From assembly GCA_001600175.1 (NCBI GenBank), contig BCJC01000004.1, positions 124,001 through 188,000 on the forward strand: a DNA stretch of 64,000 nucleotides, written 5' to 3'. This document shows, in pieces, positions 23,463-35,015 of this stretch. The notes beneath the pieces are model-generated. The model made no database searches, had not been told where the DNA came from, and worked only from the letters and a program-made list of their open reading frames with translations. Source of the DNA: Erythrobasidium yunnanense. Lineage: Eukaryota > Basidiomycota > Cystobasidiomycetes > Erythrobasidiales > Erythrobasidiaceae. A program made the translations under genes and the position numbers. Positions within the stretch are counted from its first letter, which is position 1. Each line of letters opens with the position of its first letter.

Positions 23463-25869
23463 ATGGGAGAGGAACCAGCGGCTTCGACCAATGATGCAGG
23501 CGAGCAGAATCTCTTCAGTATTGATATCTTAAGCTGACGAACACCGGGTTGCAGGCTCCTCAGCTTCATCTGGCCCAACTCGGACCGCCAAGCAGAGTGC
23601 AGATGTGACCAATCTCGAATCCATCAGACCGTACAGATCTCGTAAAGATAGGCCATGTGATAGGTGCCGTAAGCGCAAGCAGCGGTGCATCGTTTTTGAC
23701 AAGACCCAGAAGTGCCTGCACTGTAATCTGAGCAGCGCAGAATGCACCTACGACGCGAAAGAACCGTCGAAATCCTCGCAAGCGTCATCTTCTGGCCAGC
23801 TTAAGAAATCAGCGGTGCCCGTTCAGCCCACCAAATCATCCTTGTCTGCGGGACCGCCAAACCATGCTGCGAATCATCAGATGTCGGCGTCGAAGGGAAA
23901 TGGAGCGCAAACTGCGCCTTCTTCGGTTCCTTATCAGCAAGCGTCTTCAGTATCGCCAGCTAGCTATGAAGTAGGGTGAATCTTGCGCCAAGCCTGCTTT
24001 CGCTGCCTTACATTGGTTGACAGGATTTCGCAGCATTAGATGTTCAGACGGATCCTAATGTAGAGCTCTACTACATCGGGACTGCCTCTGAGCGAGATGC
24101 TATGTCCTTGGCGAGATTGGCTACCAATACCTATGGCATCGATCCCTCGGGGTCCGATAGAGTGCCTGGATTGAAAATTCGCGAGGTGTCCAGGGATCTC
24201 GGCAAACCTGCAACTTTCGTATACTATCGGAGTAGCCCGTACCCGAGCAGTGTCAACGCGCCCTTTTCCTCCTTGGACGAGGTAACCGCTCTGCTCGGCA
24301 GCGATGGGGTGCAAGCCAGCCTTACTGCGTGAGTATGCATGGCCTAGCAGTATATATACGTGCTGACCTTGATGTCAGCTTCTTCGCAAATGACGGTCAG
24401 GCTTTACCGATATGGACCTCAGAGCACACAGCTACTCTTGGACCCAGCAGTACAGACCTCCAGACTGCTTGCATCGCGGGAGGACTAGCGTACACGCCAT
24501 TAAGGCAATTATCCTATCAGACATGGGCGGTCTGCCAGAGGCATGAACGTCTCCACGGCAATCGAGCTCGCCTCAGCACTATTCAGGCCGCTCTTACCAT
24601 ACTGAACGGCAGGAATGCCATAGATCCAGCGGGAAACTTCATCATTCTTGGTGCAACTGTCGCAGTAGCTCAGCTTTTAGGCCTACATCGAGACTGCTCA
24701 GACTGGCTTATACCTGAGTGGGAGAAACAGCTGCGGACGAGACTTTGGTGGGCACTGCTACAGTATGATCGAATGTATGTGATGAAGTAACCTCGACATA
24801 GTCATGCAAGCTGACGAAGAGAGCAGAACTGGCTTCCTCTTCGGTCGTAAGCCCCTCTTGGCAGCCAGCGTCCACGATGTAGCCTGGCCAGACACAAGCG
24901 AGCCGCATAAGAACACACCGCCGTATATGGCTTTCGTAGCTCAATGCGAGCTTACTCAGATCATCGACAGTATGAGCCATTTCGGTCTATCGTCTTTCGC
25001 CATCATGTCGCAAGCCAACTTAAGAGAGCGCTTGGAGGAGCTCGTCACCTTAAAAGCAAGACTTGGAGCGTGGTATCAGGACTGGTCGACCTTATTCGAC
25101 AAGTTCTATGCTCCAACCCCGCCTGGTGTTGGTGAGTCGCAGTGCTTGTCTCCGCGTCATGTGCAAATCATCTTATCGTTATCGGAATATCGCAGAATCA
25201 TTGAGACTACTATATCTTCATTGCTCCGTGTTCCTTGCTGCCACTACATGGAGCCTTACCCTCCAGAACCCGCACAGTGCTCACACAGTGGAACGGGCTC
25301 GCCTGAGCTGTTTGCAAGCCAGCTCAAAGCTCGTCGACTTTGTGGAAGGTCTCACCAATGCCGATCTAGCCAGCTATTGGCCGGCTCGTAGGTCTGCCTT
25401 CCTGCCTACGGCCATTGCTGACCACTTCTGCCAGACTCTCCTTTCATATTATCGACCTGTCTCACTACCCTTGTCCGAATGTCCCTACAATCGGCATCAC
25501 CTGCAGACGCAAGCGGCTGTCAAGATGCCATCAGGCTTCTCAAGCGTCTGATCACAGTTCTTCGTACAAACGCTGAAGATAAGCAGTGGGATATCGCATC
25601 TTTAGCGCTTCAACGAGCCAAGTATTTCATCCCTATATTGGCAAGGCAGACTACCGAATTATCAGCTGCTTTGGAACCGTAAGATGAGATACACACTCAT
25701 CCTCCCATACATATGTTGACATGCATACTCTTCGCGTTTTAGTCTTCAACATGCCTTACCGCAGCCGCCGAATAACGACGACTTGGAAGCCTTCTTTAAT
25801 TCTATCCTCCAGGACAAAGCTTTTGAGTCACTGTTTGACGACGCAAGTATGACCGTGCAGTCTACGTGA
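23463..25869 (+). CDS. Zn2Cys6 fungal transcription factor
   Basis: Starts MGEEPAASTNDAG at 23463; exon 1 ends at 23517 and is followed by a 37-nt intron with a CTGAC branch site. The binuclear zinc cluster is CDRCRKRKQRC, eight residues, then CLHC and a last Cys after six (C-x2-C-x6-C-x8-C-x2-C-x6-C), near residues 45-75. A Ser/Pro-rich linker and a typical fungal-specific transcription factor middle region follow, with YQTWAVCQRHERLHGNRARLS-type helices, GATVAVAQLLGLHRDCSDW and RTRLWWALLQYDRM. The last exon ends in an acidic NNDDLEAFF segment at 25869. About six introns; the borders near 24790-24830 and 25130-25200 are approximate. The adjacent divergent decarboxylase is the first candidate target. 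Confidence 0.83.
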
Positions 25870-25907
25870 CTATGCGTCGCGGCATGCCAAAGCTCAAAGA
25901 AACCTAT

Positions 25908-27442
25908 CTAGTCAGTAACAGTAAGCTCTAGTAGACTTTGTTTTCTTCGTTGTTGTTGTAAACCTAGATAGAAGGATTCTTCATGTTGATAATCATGCTT
26001 GAATAGTGTGTTTTTCGAGACGCCTTGGGCCACGAGTCCTTCGAGGTGGTCCGTTAGACGTTTCCGACTTTCAGGAACCGCAGCATCAGACAATATAGTG
26101 CGGGCCTTCTTCAAGTTCGAAATACTGATACAGCACCTCGTAGCAAAAGCTCCTGCAACGACTGTCACTATCTACAGGAAATCCGCGGCTCTTTGGCGTT
26201 TCTGCCCAGCGATCTGAGCAGGCATACCGTCTGTTGATAGTTGCGATACTGTTGACGCATATTTGGGGTTCTTTGCCCTCTTCTCCTCTATAGAAACATC
26301 GTTGTCGCCATACACGAGAACGGAGCCCGCTTTGAGCTCAACCCGAGACGAAGGCGCAGAATATGACTGGACGGGAGCTGGAGCCGTAGCTGCAGCTGAC
26401 GCTGGCGCTGCGGCGAACGGCGCAGCGGCAGGAGGTGCCATACCAGCTGCTGGCTGCATTGGCGCAAGACCAGGAATGCCAGGTACACCGGCTGGAGAGC
26501 CAAAGCCTGGCTGTGCTCCTGGCAGAAGGCTGAGTACAGACAGAGTTTAGTAAGAAGACAATGCTTGATAGACGGATGCGCTTACCCTGGAGGAAGAGGG
26601 AACAGGCCAGGCGGAGGTAAGGGAACACCACCAGGCAGCATTCCAGGCATTCCAGGTAGTCCAGGCAAGCCAGGTGGAGGCATAGGCATTGCTCCGGCAA
26701 GTCCAGGAGGTATACGTAGACCGTTATTCATCTCGGAGTTCTTCATGAGATTTCGGTGTACGGCCAGCTGTTTTGCTAGATCTTCCAGACTGACGACGCC
26801 CTTATAGATCCTCGGTCGCTTGCTGGGTGTAGCTACATTTCCTAATTCCTCATCTCGCTTCTTGCGCCATGCTGCAAGGTCATCCTTCGGTATGCCCTCC
26901 ATACCATAGATTTCGATATCGAAGCTGTCTCGCCCAGGCAGGGTGTTCTCGATGCTGCAGAGTGTACCATCTCAGTACAGAAGATAGATATCCTAGAGTG
27001 TCCAGCGCACCGGTCCAGAGGCACTTTGTGCACCTGGTCTATATGCACTGCCAGACCACCAGCAGTGTTCAGACGTCGTGGGCAGTGAGGACATCTGAAA
27101 TGCTTCGCCTTCTGATGCGATAGCAGTACTTTGTCATCTTGGAACTCTCGGTCTGCGTAGAGCGCACATTTGCTCGTTAGCTTCTGCGCTTTTCGACACC
27201 CACGTAGCTGGACCTACCGCAATACCAGCACCATGAAGCGTGGGCGGCTTTCTAGAAGAGTCAAAAAGTGATCCGTTAGGCCATCTTACGCTTCTCTATC
27301 GATAGGCTTCGCCAACCTTTGCTTTCTTTGCGGCCTTCTTTCGCTGGGCTTTGCTGAGCTGGCCTGGCTTGGTGTCCTTCTTGGCCTTCGTCTTCGTATT
27401 TGAAGACACAGAAGATATTGCAGTCACTGGTGCTCGAGACAT
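25908..27442 (-). CDS. BuGZ / ZNF207-like zinc-finger protein with GLEBS motif
   Basis: ZNF207/BuGZ proteins bind Bub3 through a GLEBS motif and act at kinetochores and in splicing. The start is MSRAPVTAISS (27442), with a basic N-terminus. Two C2H2-type fingers follow: WCWYC joined by an intron to DREFQDDKVLLSHQKAKH, and CPHCPRRLNTAGGLAVHIDQ with VH. The diagnostic segment DIEIYGMEGIPKDDLAAW comes next. A Pro/Gly-rich region precedes the GLEBS-like VYGDNDVSIEEKRAK. One reading stops at 26172 (AADFL). However, a 51-nt GT-AG intron (26125-26175) would remove that stop and add about 70 residues to a stop at 25908; I give the longer span. Identity of the N-terminal 2/3 is firm, the C-terminus is not. 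Confidence 0.8.
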
Positions 27443-27699
27443 CTTTGGAAGAAGGCGCTTGGACGAATGCAAGCCTAGAGCCGGCCAAAATGGTTTCGGA
27501 TCTACTACTTTCCCGCGTTGAATGGTGGAAATACTGAGAGACTATGCTAATACAACAACAATGGCGACACCATCTGCCGTGTCAAGGACCCCCTACTTGT
27601 CGTGACATGCCAACATCCCATATCATGCAACTGAACTTACTGAAGTCGCTTACATATCGCTACGTATTGCTTTATAGTGCTCTTCGCTGAGTGACAGCC
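27443..27699. other. Spacer between minus-strand genes
   Basis: 257 bp. I see no ORF. It should hold the arrestin 3' end and the BuGZ-like promoter. Confidence 0.35.
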
Positions 27700-29274
27700 T
27701 CAAGGCCCCTGGCTTCGAGATCGAGATGGCGAGGGCGAGGGCAGTGGCCGCAGCATGTTCCACCTCGGACTTGGGGTATTCGAGGTACTTCTATTGGGCG
27801 GACTTGCCATGTTCCTTCGTATCAGGTCGTCGATGAAGTCCTGCCCTCTTTCTTCCGTCGGTGTCTTATCCTGCCAAGCAGGTATCCTCTCGCCTTCGTT
27901 TCCGTAGAAATCGTCTGATGAAAGCCTTGAATCGTCGCTGCCGTACATGATCTGAATCTCTTCGACGGGCCTGCTGCACATGCAGTCCCTCGGACGGCCG
28001 GAAGCTGTGACAGTCCTCCATTGATCGCTTGTGGTCGATAACGCAGGGTCGTCAAGACTGTATGTGGGAAGTCTAGCGAGGCAGTCCATCAGCTCTGCTA
28101 TATCACCACACAGGCGTCATTCGCTTACTGTAACACCTGGACCGAGCAGTCACAAGATGCTATAACGGTCGGGAAGGTAAACCTGAGCTCCTTTCTCGCG
28201 GAGCCGCGGTGCTTATAGTGTATGAGAATACTGAGTATATGAGAGACTCTTATTCCAGTCTGCGAGAAGAAGTTGGTGCTTTGTCGAATATGATCATCGT
28301 TTGGCAGTCTGAACTGGCGGACCAGCGTAACGTCTTCTCCCTCGGCAACGAAGTGTGACTTGCGCTCTTCTGCCCTCAGCTTCCACAATACCTGCCTGAA
28401 GTCTTTAACATCCTTGACTCCAGGTTGTTTGAGGTTCTCCACCTCTGCGTGCATCGTATTGATGACTTGTATATCTTCCAGCTCTACCGCATCCAGAACC
28501 GCGGGCATAGAGAGTGTGAATCGGACATATCCAGATACCAGAGAATACTTGGCAAAGAGTCGTGCTCTGACCGGTCCGAACACAGGATGGAGTGTTTCGC
28601 TGACATGGTTGAATCCGTTAGGGACAGCCTCTCTTTCGTGGTGACACGCTACGAGGGCCAGGGAAGAGAGGTCTGAAAGATCTGTACCGAAGTTTCCACA
28701 TCCTCGAGCGAAAGCTTTTACGAAATGGATTGTCCTTCCAAAGGTCGCGCGCTCGTAGGGTCTGCGGGCTAATATTAGTATTTACGGGACCGGTTTCGAC
28801 TTGTGTAGAGGACTCACGCTGTGTTAGCAGGGACTATGAGAGACCATCGAAATGTATGTGCACCAGCGGGTAGGTCCTTGCCGTCTTCGCACGGCCGAAT
28901 TGTCAATGTCTTGCGCAGCGTTTCATACTGCTGATACCGTCCTTGGACCGTAAGAGACTGTACGCCTGTCTGTAAGATAGGAGGAGAGGTGAGATTGACA
29001 GTCCGGTCCGATCAGCTTTGGCTCTTGATGGGTCAGATCATCATGATGGGCCAAATTACGAGTTCGACATCCAAGCGCTTGACCTTCTTTGCGGTAGCGA
29101 GGGTAAGGGTCACTTCTCCAGTCAAGATGGTATCCTATACGACGCTTCAGCCTTTTGTGTCGATCGCTTTGATGACTGATGATTCACCTGCGTTGGGCCA
29201 GCTTCTGGATCAGAAGGGTACAAGAACCAGAGCTCGTGTCGCGGCTGGATGGTCAGCGACGTCGTGTATCGCAT
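27700..29274 (-). CDS. Alpha-arrestin (ART-type trafficking adaptor)
   Basis: Alpha-arrestins recruit the Rsp5 ubiquitin ligase to plasma-membrane transporters. Exons read: MRYTTSLTIQPRHELWF (29274) up to GPTQ, a 53-nt intron, DTILTGEVTLTLA up to VEL, an intron ending at CTTACAG, then TGVQSLTVQGRYQQYE. PYERATFGRTIHFVKAF and VSGYVRFTLSMPAVL mark the arrestin N and C folds. The C-terminal exon has ARLPTYSLDDP (LPxY, a variant PY motif that could bind Rsp5 WW domains) and a Ser/Pro-rich basic end at 27700. It is short for the family. The true start could lie in an exon further upstream, since arrestin N-domains often have about 20 more residues. Confidence 0.75.
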
Positions 29275-29899
29275 CGTAGAACTCGCATATTCCAAGTAAT
29301 ACAAGGGCGATTTGCGACTAAAGTTGCAAGCAAAAGGAAACGAAAAGCTTGTGTGCCAGGATGATCCGGATCGATGGCTGCGCTAATCCGCAGAGGTGTG
29401 AAAAAGAAACCTACCTACTAGCAAGCGACTCTTCTTTAACTATGCGAATTTGCTGTCTAGCCCACCTCTTTGCGAGATCAACGATTTGTCATTCATGAAC
29501 GCGTCACGTTCAGCCGGCACGGATGGTGTGCGATTTTCTGCAAAAGCATCGGGCGTCATCTAGCAGAGCATGACTTCTTATTATATCCGTATGGCCGTAA
29601 CAGCCTCCCGCATCTCCTTGGCTAAAAGTACACACTGCAGGTCTGAAATTCGATTAAAGCTGCCTAAATGAAGGGATGAGGTATCTTTGTCTTTGGTTGT
29701 ATGTATGTGAATGTGACAGGAGTGTAGCGAGGAGAGGAAAGGAAGGAGAATGGCGGCGGGATATAATGGATTTGCGATGCAGATAGCAGGGATTCTACAA
29801 CGATACTAACAGATGAGAACATGAGACTTTGCGTCGTGAGGTGCGTAATGCGGTATTGACGATTTGGATTGTGTCCTGATGATTGCTCAAAGGTAGGTT
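29275..29899. other. Intergenic region, no gene seen
   Basis: About 625 bp between the arrestin 5' end and the E2 3' end. No ORF has protein character. An upstream arrestin exon could lie here. Confidence 0.35.
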
Positions 29900-30983
29900 C
29901 TAGTCCAGCTCAATTACATTGTTGCTGGAGGAACCGCTGCCGCTTGCATTATTGGCATTACTCGTTCTAGCTCTTGTACTTCTCGTATTTGTTGTAGACG
30001 TATCAGGAGCTGATCTCTTCACGCCAACAATCTGTACTTCGTCATCGTCTCCATCAATGACAATCGGTCTTTCACCAGTCGTGTTTCTCGGAGGTCTCGA
30101 CGAAGCTGGCTTTTCCTTCTGTTTCTCTTTCGGTGCACTAGTCGAAGATGAAGATGCTGTGCTCTTTCCACTGTCTAAGACGGGAGGAGATGCATTTTCC
30201 GGCTTTGCATGCAATTTTGTCCATTCTTTGGCATTCTTGTCGTGCTGCGGCCTGTTTCTCTGATAGAGCTGCGCTATCTCACCCACTAGCGGGTCTGAAG
30301 GGTTGGGATCGGTAAGGAGGGAGAGGCTGCACAAAGACAGTCAGCAAGGGTACGAGAAAGGCCGAAGAGAGTTGCTCACATCGAAAGGACCACTTTGAGA
30401 ACAGAGAGAGCAGGAGACCATTGTGTCTTGAGAATGTCTTGAAGATGGAAGGGCTGTTCAGTAACCGGAAGGGTGATCAAAGGTGGATGGTCCCAAATCA
30501 CCTAGGCAGATAGCACCGTCTTTGTTGACGTTCATGTGATAGACTTTCGTCTTGAATTGCGCTCTCGGAGCTCGGAAGGGATAGTCAGGCGGGATGGAGA
30601 TGCTGCAACGGCTCGCGAGTCAGCCATTGTCTCTCGTCAGTAAGCTGTAGGAACCAAAGCGCACTCGATGTCGAATACACCTCCTTCGTAGACAGAGTCA
30701 TCAGGACCTTTGATCTGTGCATACCACTGCGAATAAGGACATCAGCTTTGGTCCTGCTGCACTTTGCCCGTCGAGTCGTGGCGCGTCTATCGTGGCTCAC
30801 TCACTTCGAACAGGTTGCTCTCGTTCTTGAGTCCAAGTCTGAATGATAATCAATTATCAGCATCATAATGTGCTACTCAGATGGTACTCCAGCCTGCCTA
30901 ATACCCTCTGGCGTCTCCTTGTCGAGCTCAGCCAGCTCTTTCACCACTCGTTTGCCCGAAATGCCAGCTTTCCCAGGCGCCAT
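29900..30983 (-). CDS. Ubiquitin-conjugating enzyme E2, Ubc4/5-like, with SIM-like tail
   Basis: The UBC fold starts [17 protein letters not shown] and includes [24 protein letters not shown], and the active-site Cys in [18 protein letters not shown], then [19 protein letters not shown]. This order fits the UBE2D/E (Ubc4/5) class. The usual HPN triplet before the active site reads HMN (VYHMNVN). After the fold (about residue 150) comes a tail of some 110 residues, Ser/Lys-rich, with [15 protein letters not shown] and the final NNVIELD; both look like hydrophobic-acidic SUMO-interacting motifs. Six exons. The first intron (30839-30897) needs a GC-AG donor (TTAG|GCAGGC) to give [15 protein letters not shown]. 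Divergent from COQ1. Confidence 0.87.
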
Positions 30984-31170
30984 TGTTGCTTGATATCTGC
31001 TCTACTTGTTTGTATATATCTGCTTGTGATTTGCTATGAATTTCGTTTTCTTGCGACTTAGATCCGGTCAAGCGAAGATCAACCCAAGCGTCCCTTGAAA
31101 TCAGTGCGAAACCTCTGAAACCTTTCAAGACTTTTCAAGACTCTTGTCTTACAGATTGACTGCACTGGCT
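30984..31170. promoter_or_regulatory. Divergent promoter region E2 / COQ1
   Basis: 187 bp between the start codons. A short direct repeat, CCTTTCAAGACTTTTCAAG at 31121-31139, lies just upstream of COQ1. No known element recognised. Confidence 0.35.
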
Positions 31171-32760
31171 ATGCATCGTATTGCTGGCCGTCTGTGCAAG
31201 CTCTGCAAGAGTGGAAGCTCTGCCTCTGCTTCTGCGTCAGCATCAGTGACCAAACGCTGGCAATCATCGGAAGCTCGTATCGGGAGTCAGCGGCAGCGCA
31301 GCAAGCAGCTCTCTACATCTACTACTGAATCTGCGTCAGAAGTGCCCGGTCTATCTTCCATCTTGACCCATTTCAATCGCGAAAGCTCGTCGTCGTCGCT
31401 CTTCGCGGATCCTTCGTCCTCATCTACATTAGCCAGCACTTCATCCCCGATCTTCGACCCTCTGAAACTCGTAGGAGACGAGATATCATTGCTGCGAAAC
31501 AATGTGCAAAAGCTACTAGGCTCGGGGCATCCAGCTCTCGACACGATCGCAAAATACTATTTTCAAGCAGAAGGCAAGCATATACGACCTCTAATCGTGC
31601 TTCTCATGTCGCAAGCTACCAATGGACTAGCATCGACTTTCCAAGAGCGTTATCGGATAGAAACGAGTGGGAAGAAAGTCGGCGATGACTATAGGAGCAT
31701 AAACGACCCGTTAGATACACGCGCAAAAGACATCTTGAACGATGTCAATCCAGACTCTGCGAACGCCTCTTCTTCTCTTTCTTCCCTCAATACCACAACC
31801 TCCTCCACATCCAATGTTCTGCCCTCACAACGGCGTTTAGCGGAAATCACAGAAATGATTCACGTCGCATCTTTACTTCACGACGACGTGATAGATGCTT
31901 CTTCAACAAGAAGGTCGCAAGCGAGTGCGCCTGCAGCTTTCGGAAACAAGATATCCATCCTTGGAGGTGATTTCCTGCTAGCGAGAGCTTCGCTCTATCT
32001 CTCACGGCTGGGCAGCAATGAAGTCGTAGAGCTTGTCGCGAGCGTCTTGGCAAACTTAGTGGAAGGAGAAGTCATGCAGATAAAGGGAAATACACCAGAT
32101 GGATCGGCAGTTACCAAGCTTACACCCGAGATCTTCGAGCACTACTTGAAGAAGACATATCTCAAGACAGCAAGTCTGATCGCGAAATCCTCGCGAGCGA
32201 CTGTCGTGCTTGGAGGTGCAGGTGGGAAACAAGGATGGGTGGAAGGCGAGCGCATCAAGGATATTGCATACTCGTATGGCAGAAACCTCGGGATAGCCTT
32301 CCAGGTGCGTTACCCCACACGTTCTCGTCTAGGCTATACCTGACGTTTCATACAGCTTGTGGACGACTTGCTGGACTTTACCGGCTCAGACGCTGGACTC
32401 GGTAAACCCAGTCAGGGTGCTGACCTGAAGCTCGGACTAGCGACAGCTCCTGCACTCTATGCATGGGACGAGTTCCCCGAAATGGGCGAGCTGATCCTCC
32501 GTAAATTCGAGGGGGAAGGCGATGTAGAGCGGGTGCGTCCTTCGTTTCTTTTATTGACCTTCGATTGCTTCTCTGACGGACTGTGATCGTTCGAGTAGGC
32601 CAAGGATCTGGTGAAACGATCGTCTGGCCCAGCTCAGACGGCTGCGCTTGCGGAAGGTCATGCACAACTAGCCCGAGACGCCTTGAAAGGCCTCCCAGAG
32701 TCTGAAGCCAGAGAAGCTTTGGAAGGCTTGACGAGGACAGTGCTAAGCCGGACGCGCTGA
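31171..32760 (+). CDS. COQ1: Polyprenyl diphosphate synthase of ubiquinone synthesis
   Basis: Makes the long prenyl tail of ubiquinone in mitochondria. Three exons, 31171-32304, 32356-32532 and 32599-32760, total 1473 nt, 490 residues. MHRIAGRLCKLCKS with many Ser and Arg residues is a plausible mitochondrial presequence. Motifs are GKHIRPLIVLL, the first aspartate motif LLHDDVIDASSTRR (DDVID), GNKISILGGDFLLARAS, MQIKGNT, YLKKTYLKTASLIAKS and the second aspartate motif FQ-LVDDLLDFTGS, which is formed across the 51-nt first intron. The C-terminus has GHAQLARDAL, as in trans-polyprenyl synthases. A low-complexity insert near residues 165-225 (Ser/Thr/Asn-rich) is unusual. Chain length cannot be inferred. 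Confidence 0.93.
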
Positions 32761-33026
32761 ATTGGAAAACATACCGATCTGTCGCAAGTAGATTTGCCTA
32801 CTACTGTATTCGTTCCGTCCCGTTTGTAGAAACGATAGAGGAAGTCGCAACCCAACTCGCCATAGTGAGGCCTTGTACAACAACTAGAACGATAGAACTG
32901 CAATAGCACTACTTGAACGAAACAGGTTTTGCTACACAACTTGCGAGGAAAGGTAGAAGCTAGGATGGTCATTGCCGTTTCTGGTGTTCGAATATTTCCT
33001 GGAGAGCTTGCATGAGCCATAATCAT
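32761..33026. other. Convergent spacer COQ1 / prefoldin
   Basis: 266 bp between the stop codons of convergent genes. No ORF. Confidence 0.4.
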
Positions 33027-33506
33027 TCATCTATGCCATATATCACGCACCTTCAGCCCTGCTTGCGCCTGCGCATGCTCGTTCTCGAGATACTGTGCAA
33101 GGTACATCAGCTTGGCCTGACCGTTGAGAAGCGCAAGTCGGGCACACCTTCAGCTTCTTGCTCAGGCTGTTTATATCGTCTGTCGCTTCCTTTTCCTTCG
33201 CTTGCATCTCGCTCATCGTGTCCTTCAAGCTTTCCAGTACGAACCTGCGTCGATGTATCTCAGCTTCTTACACCTCTTTCAAGCAGGTCACAGCAGCCCT
33301 TACATCTTTCCAACACCTTTATAGACCTTCTCTCCCTTCTTCTCATCCAGCCCAGACAGTTCATTCTTTGTCAGACTGTTTAATTTACGCTCCCGTTCTT
33401 TGGCGACTATCATCGTTCGCGTAGTGTTGAGTGCGCGTGCTGTGGCTATTGCACTCGTCTGCAGCTCTTGCAGCATCTTGCGAAGCGCTTCTTCTTGGGC
33501 AGACAT
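33027..33506 (-). CDS. Prefoldin subunit 1 (beta-type)
   Basis: Prefoldin delivers unfolded actin and tubulin to the CCT chaperonin. The start is MSAQEEALRKMLQEL (33506). Two long coiled-coil helices flank the beta-hairpin region: the first exon ends in VYKGVGKM with the last codon split AT|G, and continues as FVLESLKDTMSEMQAKEKEA and SLSKKLK. The 'Y-x-x-VGKMF' block is typical of subunit 1/beta prefoldins. A third exon gives YLENEHAQAQAGLK and stops at about 33027. About 115 residues, as usual for the family. The stop depends on the last exon not being spliced again. Confidence 0.85.
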
Positions 33507-33791
33507 GATGGTCAGATCGCGTGAAGCAGAGGTGCGGCAGAAACTGATGGTTTAATTTCGAGGAAACAGGATACTGATAAACGAGTGACTAAAGAACAAC
33601 AAGCAGGAACAAATGAGTGAAGATCGAAGGATACTACCGAAAGAAACTCCAAAAATGGTACGAAACAGCCAGACTTGCTGAACCGAAGACGAAAACACAG
33701 TAAGAAAGACAGAGGATATTGAATGAGTGATGGATGGAAGATGAACAGAAATATGCTATGTAACGACGGGAAGGCCAAGGGGGTGTGCGGT
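33507..33791. other. Spacer, no gene seen
   Basis: 285 bp upstream of the prefoldin start, with an AG/CT-rich bias. A minus-strand open frame here has no protein character. Confidence 0.35.
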
Positions 33792-35015
33792 TTATGCACC
33801 CAGCTCCATTGGCAAGCGAGGATTAGATATGGTAGACGGGAGATCGGACTCTTGAAGAGATAGTAACCGTTCTCTCTCGTGCTTGAGGATAGACATTGTC
33901 CGATGTCTATTGTAGATGCCATACTTGTACACCGGTGCGATCTCTTCTGCGACTTCTACTGAAGAGCCAGGTGCCAGGTATTCACTAACGCTTCTCCTTC
34001 CGAAGCCTGGCTTGGCTTTGTTGTTGACACTTTTACCCTTTGGAGAGCCAAAGACTTTGGCAAAACTCGCTACCGCTCCCTGGTGTCGGGGTTTATTGGC
34101 TGGCGGGGTTAGTGGAGTTTGAGCGGATGCTACTGGCGTAACATCGGGATTCGGGGAGGGAGGAGGTGACTGGTAGGCAGCATCATGCGCGTCATCTGAT
34201 GTCGCGTTTGTACTGCTTCTGCGCCGGCTGCACTTGCTGGCCGATCGACTCGGGCTGAATAGTTTTGTGCTCAGACGCCTGACTGCTTTCGGGCGTTCTT
34301 GAGCTTTAGGGAAGGGAAGTGCAGCAGAGTCCTCGCTGCCAACTGGGCTTGTTTCCCTGCTTAGATTGTGCAATCTCCTGGCTTTCGCTTCCTTCGGACA
34401 TGCTATTCGAGGAAGATGTAGAGCGCTGCGCACATTATCAAAGGACGATCTTGATGATTCTTTCCCGCTGTGAGCTCCATCCTCTGTTTGGATGGTACTG
34501 CTAGCTGGCTCCCCTAGCATATTCACGTGCTTCGAGACCAAAGTCGCATCGCTTGGAGACGAAGCGGAAGACGAAGGAGGAGAGGAAGAGCGCCTGGACG
34601 ATGTACCAGGAGAAGAAAGTGTGTATCTTTGTTGCTCGAACGGTAGAATTTCAGAGATGTCGTCGTCTGTATCGCCTGGCGACAGAGTCAACTCTGGAAG
34701 TGAGCCGGATGTGCTTCTGCTATCGTTCGAGGAGAGTGACTGCGTCTTGGAGGGTGGGAGTGACCTTCGTCGTCTCGTCTGCTGTAGCTCTTGTTGTGTT
34801 CTTCTCGCGACAGGCGTAAACGCCGAGGTTGGCACGACGAGTGCTAAAATCGACACGACGAGGCCAGCAGTGCCGACTGCAGATACGAGGATCAGAATAC
34901 GTCGAAGCTGGTTATGTATACATCAGACCTCACCTAACACCAGCAAAAGCCCTTGAATCCCTCGAACGACCAGGTAGAGCCGGCCAGTCATCTGCGCGTC
35001 GGTGTTTGGCGACAT
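33792..35015 (-). CDS. Unrecognised single-pass membrane protein with long Ser/Pro-rich domain
   Basis: Exon 1 starts MSPNTDAQMTGRLYLVVRG at 35015. A GTGAGG...CTGCAG intron of about 59 nt joins it to VGTAGLVVSILALVVP, together making one membrane helix near residues 14-45 with no clear cleavage site. Roughly 340 polar residues follow, rich in Ser, Pro and Arg. Conserved-looking spots are FSPSRSASKCSRR, YQSPPPSPNPDVTPV, FAKVFGSPKGKS and the C-terminal VYKYGIYNRHRTMSILKHER. The many SP/TP and RRxS sites suggest phosphorylation. I do not recognise the family. It may be a fungal membrane-anchored regulator, but no role can be assigned. Confidence 0.7.

Noticed and set aside
26172-26174. Stop-codon readthrough of the BuGZ-like gene
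   Set aside because: A 51-nt GT-AG intron covering the stop explains the downstream open frame more simply.
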